DNA of 64,000 bases from Rudaea sp. (GTDB lineage: Bacteria; Pseudomonadota; Gammaproteobacteria; Xanthomonadales; Rhodanobacteraceae). Location: contig JARLJU010000022.1 of the NCBI GenBank assembly GCA_031291055.1, positions 124,001-188,000 on the forward strand, written 5' to 3'. A model generated the notes under the pieces. The model was given only the letters and a program-made list of their open reading frames with translations. It did not search any database and was not told the DNA's origin. A program made the translations under genes and the position numbers. Shown piece by piece: positions 54,605-61,933 of this stretch (position 1 is its first letter; every line of letters starts with the position of its first letter).

Positions 54605-54979
54605 ATGAAACGTCTCATGAGTCTGGTCTTGGCCGCTGGCATGTTGGTCACGCTGGGCGGTTGTGTTTACGGACCCGGCTACTATCAGCGCCCGGGCGTG
54701 GTTTACGACGACGGTGCTGCCCCTGGCTACGATGGCGCGGCTGTAGGCTACGATGATGGCTACTACGCGCCGGCTTATGCGGGCTATTACGGACCATACG
54801 GTTACGGCTATGGCTACGGCTACTACGGCCCGGTGATTGGCTTGGGCTTCTTCGGTGGTTATTACGGCTATGGCCACGGTTACCATGGCCCGTGGCGCGG
54901 CGGATATCACGGCGGTGGCTGGCACGGCGGCATGGCGCACGGTGTGTCGCATGGCGGGGGCTGGCACGCCGGTCACTGA
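54605..54979 (+). CDS. Glycine/tyrosine-rich lipoprotein
   Basis: 124 residues with AAGGAGAA about 7 bases upstream. Lipoprotein signal with lipobox LGGC (cysteine near residue 20). The mature part is dominated by GYY, YGYG and HGG repeats, first tyrosine- and then histidine-rich, suggesting an extended, disordered surface protein that may bind metal through the histidines. Ends in GWHAGH. A terminator follows. Confidence 0.8.
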   Translation: MKRLMSLVLAAGMLVTLGGCVYGPGYYQRPGVVYDDGAAPGYDGAAVGYDDGYYAPAYAGYYGPYGYGYGYGYYGPVIGLGFFGGYYGYGHGYHGPWRGGYHGGGWHGGMAHGVSHGGGWHAGH

Positions 54980-55004
54980 TGCAGTCGCAGGCAATTGATC
55001 CACG

Positions 55005-55041
55005 ACGGGCGATCCGGTAACGGCTCGCCCGTTTTCTTTTT
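55005..55041 (+). terminator. Rho-independent terminator
   Basis: ACGGGCGA pairs with TCGCCCGT (8 bp), an inner CCG/CGG pair around GTAA extends it, and TTTTCTTTTT follows. It is the clear terminator of the glycine-rich lipoprotein gene, 26 bases past its stop. Confidence 0.9.
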
Positions 55042-55196
55042 CTGGCCCGGAAATTGCCAACACGCGTGAAGCGTGCAAGGCATTGTACACAAGTTGACTT
55101 TTACGATGCCGGACACGCGCGCGGAAGTCGATTCTAGCCGTTGTCGAGCGCTTTGGGCAGTCTGGCCGCTGCGCTCACGGGTGCTATGATCCGGGC

Positions 55197-55682
55197 ATGG
55201 CAATTGTCGCCGACCAGCACACCGCGGTACTGCCGGGACGCTTCGCGTACCTGATGGGGCTGTATGCCGAAAATTATCATCGGCTCGCGCGCCTGTTTGC
55301 ACCGCAAACGCTGGATCTCGGCAGCTACCGTTCCTGCGTCGATGATGGTCTGGATTTGCATCTGGAAGTCGTGGAGCGCCATCCCTACACGATGGAACTG
55401 CATCTGACTTATTGCATGGCCGATCGCGATACCGGCGGTCCGTCGCCGTCAGCATGGTTGCGCGTCTATCGTGATGCCCATGTCGCGGAGGCAACACACT
55501 GTCATCCCGGCAAGCGCTTGTGGCACGCGCTGGGTCCGTTCCCGCCGGCGAAGACAGTCTTCGAACATCGCATGCGCATGGCCAGTTTTCTCAATCGCTG
55601 GCTCGAATATCTTGCGGAACAGGGGCACTCGCGCGGCACCCTCGAGCCAATTGCCGCAGGCGCGTTGCCTCATTGCGCCTGA
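55197..55682 (+). CDS. DUF1249 family protein
   Basis: 161 residues of the DUF1249 (YqiB-like) family: LYAENYHRLARLF, DLHLEVVERHPYTMELHLTY, SAWLRVYRDAHVAEATHC and the end RWLEYLAEQGHS. Cytoplasmic; linked in many gammaproteobacteria to cpdA, nudF and parE genes, which are not present here. Confidence 0.9.
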   Translation: MAIVADQHTAVLPGRFAYLMGLYAENYHRLARLFAPQTLDLGSYRSCVDDGLDLHLEVVERHPYTMELHLTYCMADRDTGGPSPSAWLRVYRDAHVAEATHCHPGKRLWHALGPFPPAKTVFEHRMRMASFLNRWLEYLAEQGHSRGTLEPIAAGALPHCA

Positions 55683-55761
55683 ATCCCGTTCACGCCTGCT
55701 GCCATCTGCCTGTCATCTGATCACGGCATGCTGATCGCATCACCGACTTGGCGATGCGGCG

Positions 55762-55941
55762 ATGGACCAACTGATGTACTGGCTGGATCGGGGCGACTGG
55801 GTCGTTTCGCTGCAGCATGCGTGGATCTGGGCGTCGCTCACGACGGTCCTGACGCTAGCGACCGTCGTCGGAATTGCTGCCATCGGTCGTCACTATGACG
55901 GGCAGGAACGGCGCTCCGGGAGTTCGCAGGCGCAGGCTTGA
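55762..55941 (+). CDS. Possible 59-aa single-span membrane protein
   Basis: Starts MDQLMYWLDRGDWVVS, contains one transmembrane helix (AWIWASLTTVLTLATVVG) and ends in a charged tail (GQERRSGSSQAQA). The codon use looks coding, but no clear SD precedes the ATG. The remaining sequence to 56152 holds only a weak 5-bp hairpin (56098-56111). Confidence 0.4.
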   Translation: MDQLMYWLDRGDWVVSLQHAWIWASLTTVLTLATVVGIAAIGRHYDGQERRSGSSQAQA

Positions 55942-56152
55942 CGGCGCGCTCGGCGATATAAAGGAAGCCTCCGCAGGCGCGTTGTGCCAGCGACGCACCT
56001 TGCCCCGCCAGCCTCCGCCGCCCACCTATCGCTGCTCACGTGTCGCGTGCGGTCGCGCGCGAAATCCTGCGAAAATCCGCTATCCTGTGACGATAAAAGC
56101 CCACTCGGGCTGCTTTGATGCGGATCAAGATGACCATTGCCGAATTCATTCA

Positions 56153-57298
56153 ATGAGTGCGCGCAAGATACTGTTGCTGAGCGTATCGGCCGGAGCCGGC
56201 CATGTGCGCGCCGCCGAAGCCCTGCGCGCCTATTCCGAAGCCGAACTGCACGATGTTCAGGCGCTGCATCTGGATGTCATGGACTATGCCTCGACGACGT
56301 TCCGCAAATTGTATACCGATGCCTACATCAAACTCGTCAACAAGCATCCAGCGCTGTGGGGCATGCTTTACCAGATGACCGCCGACGCGCGTACCGACGC
56401 GACGATGCACAAGATGCGGCGCTCTATCGAACGACTCAATACTCGCGCTTTGCGCAAGCGCATCGACGAGTTCGAACCCGACGCGATCATCTGCACGCAC
56501 TTCCTGCCAGCGGAAATCCTAATGCACGAAATCCGCCGCGGACGCCTGAACGTACCGGTCTGGGTGCAGGTGACGGATTTCGACCTGCACCGCATGTGGG
56601 TCATCCCGCACATGACTGGCTACTTTGCCGCCAACGAGGAAATCGCGTTCCGGATGCGCGCCGTCGGCATGGCGGCGGCGACCGTGCATGTCACCGGCAT
56701 TCCGATCATGCCGGCCTTCGCGCAACCCTTGCAGCGCCAGGAATGCGCGCGTGAATTCGGTCTGGATCCGGAGCAACGCACGCTCCTCCTGATGGGCGGC
56801 GGGGCAGGCGTTGGCAACCTCGAACAGGTGGCCGCGAGCCTGCTTGCGCTCGACGCTGAATTCCAAGTGATCGTGCTTGCCGGAAAAAATGCCGCGGCGC
56901 TGGCTGCGTTGCGGGAACTGGCACGCCAGCACCCGTCGCGACTGTTTCCGCAAGGTTACTCGCATCAGGTGGAGCGATTGATGGCCTGCGCCGATCTGGT
57001 CATCACCAAACCCGGTGGCCTGACCAGCTCAGAATGTCTGGCGATGGGCGCGCCGATGATCGTGCACTCGCCCATTCCGGGGCAGGAGGAACGCAATGCC
57101 GATTACCTGCTTGAGCAGGGTGCGGCGCTGAAGGCGGTGGATACGGTCGGATTGCAGTATCGCGTCGCCGAATTACTCGCCTCGTCCGTGCGCCTCGCGC
57201 AGTTGCGCGCACGCACCCAGGCCATCGCGCGTCCGCGTGCAGCCCGCGAGGTGTTGCGGATTGTGCTCGAAGCGACTGCGGAATCACACGGCGCATGA
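56153..57298 (+). CDS. GT28-family glycosyltransferase, MGDG-synthase-like
   Basis: 381 residues. MSARKILLLSVSAGAGHVRAA is the N-terminal signature of the MGDG synthase/UgtP group (usually S-x-G-G-GH). DLVITKPGGLTSSECLAMGAPM is the sugar-nucleotide-binding site. It should move a hexose from a UDP-sugar onto diacylglycerol or a similar lipid at the membrane surface. Its stop overlaps the next start (ATGA). No SD is visible before the ATG. Confidence 0.88.
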   Translation: MSARKILLLSVSAGAGHVRAAEALRAYSEAELHDVQALHLDVMDYASTTFRKLYTDAYIKLVNKHPALWGMLYQMTADARTDATMHKMRRSIERLNTRALRKRIDEFEPDAIICTHFLPAEILMHEIRRGRLNVPVWVQVTDFDLHRMWVIPHMTGYFAANEEIAFRMRAVGMAAATVHVTGIPIMPAFAQPLQRQECAREFGLDPEQRTLLLMGGGAGVGNLEQVAASLLALDAEFQVIVLAGKNAAALAALRELARQHPSRLFPQGYSHQVERLMACADLVITKPGGLTSSECLAMGAPMIVHSPIPGQEERNADYLLEQGAALKAVDTVGLQYRVAELLASSVRLAQLRARTQAIARPRAAREVLRIVLEATAESHGA

Positions 57299-57813
57299 AT
57301 GACGCGGTGCGTTTCCGCTGGCTGCTCGTGCCGACGATCCTCTGGATCCTGCTGCTCGCCTATTTCCTCGCCAATGTCGAAATTCAGATCGAGGGCGCGG
57401 CTGGCTGGGCGGCAAACCTGCCGACCTGGCGGATCGCGCCGAACTGGCTGCTCGATATTTTCTGGGGTGGCCGGCCGATGACCGGCTACCACGCATGGAT
57501 GTTTCCCAGCATCGCGCTTTTTCTGCATTTTCCACTTGTATTCTTCTGGCGCTGGTCGTGGCGGCTGGAAGCGCGTCTGTTGGCCTGCATCCTGATGTTC
57601 TGGATCGCCGAGGATTTCTTCTGGTTCGCGTTGAATCCGGCCTTCGGTCTGGCGCGTTTTTCGCCTGCAAATATTCCGTGGCATGTCCACTGGTGGGCGG
57701 GCGCACCGACCGACTACTGGGTCTTCCTGGGTATCGCGGCCGCGCTTTTCGGCTTGTCCTGCAGCAAACGGCGCAGCAACCAGGCCAGCCGGCTGCTCGA
57801 TCGCTCGGAATGA
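57295..57813 (+). CDS. Small integral membrane protein coupled to the glycosyltransferase
   Basis: 172 residues with about four transmembrane helices, rich in tryptophan and phenylalanine (FPLVFFWRWSWRLEARLLAC; EDFFWFALNPAFG). Overlap of ATGA with the preceding stop implies translational coupling and a role in the same process, perhaps glycolipid handling. No family recognised. Confidence 0.8.
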   Translation: MNDAVRFRWLLVPTILWILLLAYFLANVEIQIEGAAGWAANLPTWRIAPNWLLDIFWGGRPMTGYHAWMFPSIALFLHFPLVFFWRWSWRLEARLLACILMFWIAEDFFWFALNPAFGLARFSPANIPWHVHWWAGAPTDYWVFLGIAAALFGLSCSKRRSNQASRLLDRSE

Positions 57814-57894
57814 GCGGGTCTTCAGCTTTCACATCAGATTTTTACGCGAGGCGAGGGCATAATCGGCTGGTACCCCAACGTCAGGAGATCGCTC

Positions 57895-58317
57895 ATGAAG
57901 CTCGAAAAGGTTCTTTACACGGCACACGCCACCGCCACCGGAGGTCGCGACGGTCGCGCCAAATCCTCTGATGGGCGCATCGACGTCGTGCTCAAGCCGC
58001 CGAAGGAAATGGGCGGCACAGGTGAAGGCGTGAATCCCGAGCAGCTGTTTGCTGCCGGCTACGCGGCCTGTTTCATCGGTGCCATCAAATTCGTCGGCGG
58101 ACGCGACAAAGTCGCGGTTCCCGCAGATACGTCGATTGAAAGTTCGGTCGGCATCGGTCCGATTCCGCAAGGCTTCGGCATCCAGGTCGAATTGAAGATC
58201 TCGATTCCAGGTGTCGATCGGGCGACCGCGCAATCGCTGGTAGAGAAAGCGCACGTAGTCTGTCCCTACTCGAACGCGACGCGCGGCAATATCGACGTGA
58301 TTTTGACCGTGGTTTGA
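57895..58317 (+). CDS. ohr: Organic hydroperoxide resistance protein
   Basis: 140 residues of the Ohr/OsmC family. The two reactive cysteines are in [10 protein letters not shown] and [11 protein letters not shown], and [20 protein letters not shown] is the typical Ohr start. Ohr reduces organic and fatty-acid hydroperoxides using lipoylated protein. No OhrR-like regulator lies next to it in the window. Confidence 0.93.
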   Translation: MKLEKVLYTAHATATGGRDGRAKSSDGRIDVVLKPPKEMGGTGEGVNPEQLFAAGYAACFIGAIKFVGGRDKVAVPADTSIESSVGIGPIPQGFGIQVELKISIPGVDRATAQSLVEKAHVVCPYSNATRGNIDVILTVV

Positions 58318-58405
58318 GCTTTAATGCGGATCGAGCCTGTGTCCGCACGGGCTTGCCGCCGACAAATCGCGAACTCGCCAGCATTCTGTTTTCTGGGGGT
58401 AATTC

Positions 58406-59692
58406 ATGCCTGTCCACCCTGATCTGGCGCCTGCCATGCGCGCGCGCCGGAGTCCCTCGCTGCATCAGCGCTTGGCACGACTCGCTGCCGCCGTAGCCCT
58501 GGGTCTCGTGGACAACGCGCCTGCGGCGACGATCGTGGTGAATAGCTCGTCGGCAGGCAGTGTGGCAGGAAGCTGCACGCTTTTCGATGCGGTGACCGCA
58601 GTCAATACTCAATCGCCTGTCAACCAGTGCATTGCCGGCAACGGCAACAACGACACGATCAGCCTTGCGGGATTTACCGTGCCCACGACGATCACGTTCA
58701 CGGCGCCGGTGAATGGCTATCTCAGCGCGCTGCCGATTGCCAAGGCGGTCACGATCACCGGCAACCTCGATGGCAATGGCAATGCGCTGGTGACGATCGA
58801 GCGCAGCGAGATCTCGGGCGTCCCCTTTCGTTTGATCCAGAACGGGGACAATCTCACGCTGCACGGTTTGACCCTTCGCAACGGTTATGCCGGTCCTGGA
58901 GGCGCCATCTACGCCATCGGCAGCGCGACCGTGACATTGACGAATTGCAGGCTCAGCAACAACACGACGGGTAGCGCCGGCGGTGCCATTTATGCGCAAA
59001 ACGGCTCGGTCACGTTGACGAATTCGACGATAAGCGGGAACAGCACCGTTGCGGGCAACGGTGGCGGCATCTATGCCGGCGGCACGGTTTACGCGAATGA
59101 GAGCACGATCAGCGGCAACTACACGACCGGGACCGGCGGAGGTATCTACGCCAGCGCTGCCGTTCTGACCAATACCACGATCAGCACCAATTACGCCGCT
59201 GTCAGCGGTGGCGGAATTTTCGCGGCTGCAGTAACGCTGCAATTCTCCACCGTGGCAGGCAACGCCGTTGCCTCGGGCGGCATCGGCGGTGGTATCGCGA
59301 TTACGTCGTACAAGGTAGCGTCGACTTCCACTGCATCGATTGTTTCCGGAAATCAGCCGGGCAACGATATCGATTCGCCGGCCGCGGTGACCCTGGGGGG
59401 CGACCACAACCTGATCGGCGCGCACGGCGCAAATATTACGTTGGCGAACCCGGCCCTGACCTGCGACCCTCATCTCGGTCCGTTGTTCGACAATGGCGGA
59501 CCAACTTGGACGCGCCCGTTGTTCATCGGTTCCTGCGCCCTTGACGCAGGCCCGGCGACAGGCGGCCCGGTGACCACCGACCAGCGCGGCTTCGCGCGCA
59601 AGGCGGGCAGCGCCACCGATCTTGGTGCGTTCGAGAAACAGGGCCTGCTGGATCCGCCGGATCTGATCTTCGTCAACGGTTTTGAGCAGTAA
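58406..59692 (+). CDS. Secreted beta-helix protein, choice-of-anchor Q, GFE tag
   Basis: 428 residues; G-rich SD (GGGGG) about 7 bases upstream, and a long signal region ending NAPAA. The mature start TIVVNSSSAGSVAGSCTLFD is a CSLREA-like variant. A parallel beta-helix follows (GGAIYA, STISGNS, GGGIYA). The end FDNGGPTWTRPL ... DQRGFARK ... DLGAFE is choice-of-anchor Q. It closes DLIFVNGFEQ (59660-59689). Clear paralogue of the gene at 32699. Confidence 0.85.
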   Translation: MPVHPDLAPAMRARRSPSLHQRLARLAAAVALGLVDNAPAATIVVNSSSAGSVAGSCTLFDAVTAVNTQSPVNQCIAGNGNNDTISLAGFTVPTTITFTAPVNGYLSALPIAKAVTITGNLDGNGNALVTIERSEISGVPFRLIQNGDNLTLHGLTLRNGYAGPGGAIYAIGSATVTLTNCRLSNNTTGSAGGAIYAQNGSVTLTNSTISGNSTVAGNGGGIYAGGTVYANESTISGNYTTGTGGGIYASAAVLTNTTISTNYAAVSGGGIFAAAVTLQFSTVAGNAVASGGIGGGIAITSYKVASTSTASIVSGNQPGNDIDSPAAVTLGGDHNLIGAHGANITLANPALTCDPHLGPLFDNGGPTWTRPLFIGSCALDAGPATGGPVTTDQRGFARKAGSATDLGAFEKQGLLDPPDLIFVNGFEQ

Positions 59693-59720
59693 GCAATCGG
59701 ATTGCAGCGCAGCCCCGACA

Positions 59721-60413
59721 TCAGTATAGCGGCGACAGAAAACGGTCCATGCGTGGACGATACCAGCGGTCCGCGTCGAGCGAATACGCTACTTTGAATG
59801 CGCGACCGACGATGCTTTCGCGCGGGACAAAACCGATATAGCGCGAGTCTTCACTGTTGTCGCGACTGTCGCCAAGAAAAAGATATTGGTTCGGCGGCAC
59901 CGTCGTCGGACCGAATGAACGGATTGCCTGGCGCTGTGGCAGCACCATGATCGGATGCGGTCGTCCGGCAAGATTCTCGGTCGCATAGAGGTGATCCTGA
60001 TCACGCGTCGCCTGTGGCAAATCAGCATCGGCGAAGCCGGGCGCCGTCGTATAGTCGATTGCAGTACCGTTGATGAACAGGCGTTCACCGCGCATCTCTA
60101 CCGTGTCGCCCGGCAGGCCGACGATGCGCTTGACCAGGGTGATGCCGTCCTTTGGCGACGCGAAAATCACGATGTCGCCGCGCTGCGGATCGCTACCCTT
60201 GGTCAGCCGCGCGGTCGTGAACGGGATGCGCAGGCCGTAGGCTTGCTTGTCGACCAGGATTCGATCGCCTTCGACGATCGTTGGATTCATCGAACCGCTG
60301 GGAACATACATCCAGTCCGCGAGTGCCGAGCGGAAGATCATCATCAGCGCGAAAAACACGAACAACGATTTGTTCATGGCGAGGAGGCGCGTGAGGCGTT
60401 GAGGCAGGGGCAT
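59721..60413 (-). CDS. lepB: Signal peptidase I
   Basis: 230 residues. One N-terminal membrane helix leads into MYVPSGSMNPTIVEGD (catalytic serine near residue 41) and TLVKRIVGLPGD (catalytic lysine near 93); the C-terminal YLFLGDSRDNSEDSRYIGFV is box E. It cleaves signal peptides on the periplasmic face. It is shorter than E. coli LepB and has a single membrane helix. Start at 60413 was preferred over an unsupported 33-residue extension. It converges on the beta-helix gene with 28 bases between stops. Confidence 0.93.
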   Translation of the reverse strand: MPLPQRLTRLLAMNKSLFVFFALMMIFRSALADWMYVPSGSMNPTIVEGDRILVDKQAYGLRIPFTTARLTKGSDPQRGDIVIFASPKDGITLVKRIVGLPGDTVEMRGERLFINGTAIDYTTAPGFADADLPQATRDQDHLYATENLAGRPHPIMVLPQRQAIRSFGPTTVPPNQYLFLGDSRDNSEDSRYIGFVPRESIVGRAFKVAYSLDADRWYRPRMDRFLSPLY

Positions 60414-60583
60414 CGCTGGTCGCTCCGTCAGGTCATGGTGATGACGGAAGACCGGTGCGGGTTCGATGAAGTTCCCAGCGTGTCCGCAATGATGATCTCC
60501 ACGTTCCGACAATCCTCACCCCGAAGCCCGTTTCCGGCCGAGGTACACGCCACTGCCGGTTGACGGGGATGACTGCTTGTTGC

Positions 60584-61780
60584 CTACACCGCCTCGAATA
60601 TGCCCGCCGCACCCATGCCAGTACCTATGCACATCGTCACCATTCCGTATTTCTGCTTTCGCCGCCGCAACCCATTGACGAGAGTCGCAATGCGCACCGC
60701 GCCGGTCGCGCCGAGAGGATGGCCGAGCGCGATCGCGCCGCCGAGCGGATTGATCTTGTCGGCGTTCAGGCCCAGATCCTTGATCACGGCGAGCGCCTGT
60801 GCGGCGAAGGCTTCATTGAGCTCGATCCAGTCCAGGTCGTCCTGCTTGATGCCCGTCTGTTTGCAGACTTTCGGTATTGCGGCCTTCGGGCCGATGCCCA
60901 TGATTTCAGGTGGCACGCCGGCGACGGAAAAGCCGACGAAGCGGGCGAGTGGAGTCAGGCCGTAATCCTTGATCGCCCGTTCGCTGGCCAGCAAGACGGC
61001 GCCGGCGCCGTCGGACATCTGCGAGGAATTGCCGGCGGTGACGCTGCCACCCGCGCGGAACACGGGCTTGAGTTTGGCCAGCGCCTCGCGTGTCGTGCCG
61101 GCACGTGGACCTTCGTCGTTCCTGATCGTGCGCAAGTCGTCCACAATGCTGCGTTTGTTCAAATCCGGATAGTGATCGGCCAGCGTATAGGGCGCGATCT
61201 CGTCGGCAAATTCGCCATTGGCGATGCCGGCCAGTGCCTTCGCATGGCTGGCGACCGCGAACGCGTCCTGCTGTTCGCGCGTGACTTTCCATTGTTCGGC
61301 GACTTTCTCGGCGGTAATGCCCATGCCATAGGCGATGCCGATATGTTCGTTGTCGAAGATGCGCGGATTGAAAACCGGGTGGTAGCCCATCATCGGCACC
61401 ATGCTCATGCTTTCGGTGCCGCCGCCGATCATCAGATCGGCTTCGCCAAGACGGATGCGGTCGGCCGCCATCGCCACCGCCTGCAGGCCCGACGAACAGA
61501 AACGATTAATCGTGACTGCAGCGACGACGTTCGGCAGGCCGGCGAGCAGCACCGCAATGCGCGCGACGTTCATGCCTTGCTCGGCCTCGGGCATCGCGCA
61601 GCCGATCACGGCATCGTCGATGCCGGATTTGTCGATCGAGGGACATTTGGCCAATGCCGCGTCGATGGCGAAGGCGAGCATATCGTCGGGCCGCGTGTTG
61701 CGGAACACGCCACGCGGAGCCTTGCCGACCGGAGTACGGACGGCAGCGACAATGTAGGCGTCTTGGGTCTGTTTGCTCAT
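60584..61780 (-). CDS. fadA: Acetyl-CoA C-acyltransferase (3-ketoacyl-CoA thiolase)
   Basis: 398 residues. Nucleophile cysteine in [43 protein letters not shown] and the second active cysteine in [12 protein letters not shown]. It carries out the last step of beta-oxidation, releasing acetyl-CoA. It lies 153 bases downstream of the fadN-type gene on the same strand, matching the known fadN-fadA pairing. Confidence 0.93.
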   Translation of the reverse strand: MSKQTQDAYIVAAVRTPVGKAPRGVFRNTRPDDMLAFAIDAALAKCPSIDKSGIDDAVIGCAMPEAEQGMNVARIAVLLAGLPNVVAAVTINRFCSSGLQAVAMAADRIRLGEADLMIGGGTESMSMVPMMGYHPVFNPRIFDNEHIGIAYGMGITAEKVAEQWKVTREQQDAFAVASHAKALAGIANGEFADEIAPYTLADHYPDLNKRSIVDDLRTIRNDEGPRAGTTREALAKLKPVFRAGGSVTAGNSSQMSDGAGAVLLASERAIKDYGLTPLARFVGFSVAGVPPEIMGIGPKAAIPKVCKQTGIKQDDLDWIELNEAFAAQALAVIKDLGLNADKINPLGGAIALGHPLGATGAVRIATLVNGLRRRKQKYGMVTMCIGTGMGAAGIFEAV

Positions 61781-61933
61781 GGGTGACGATCTCCGAGAAA
61801 TTCGTGTGCTGCTCGTCCGACACAAGGATGTGTCGTCGCGACGGGAGTTCGTTCCCGGTCGCGGAACACAGGGCCGGGGTTTGCCCGGTCCGTGTTGACG
61901 ACAGTTGCGGCTGGAAGCCCGATCTGTCGCATA

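Noticed and set aside
54605..54979. Tandem TACGGCTAT-like repeats as a CRISPR or satellite
   Set aside because: The repeats are codons for a glycine/tyrosine-rich protein, irregular in length and without spacers.
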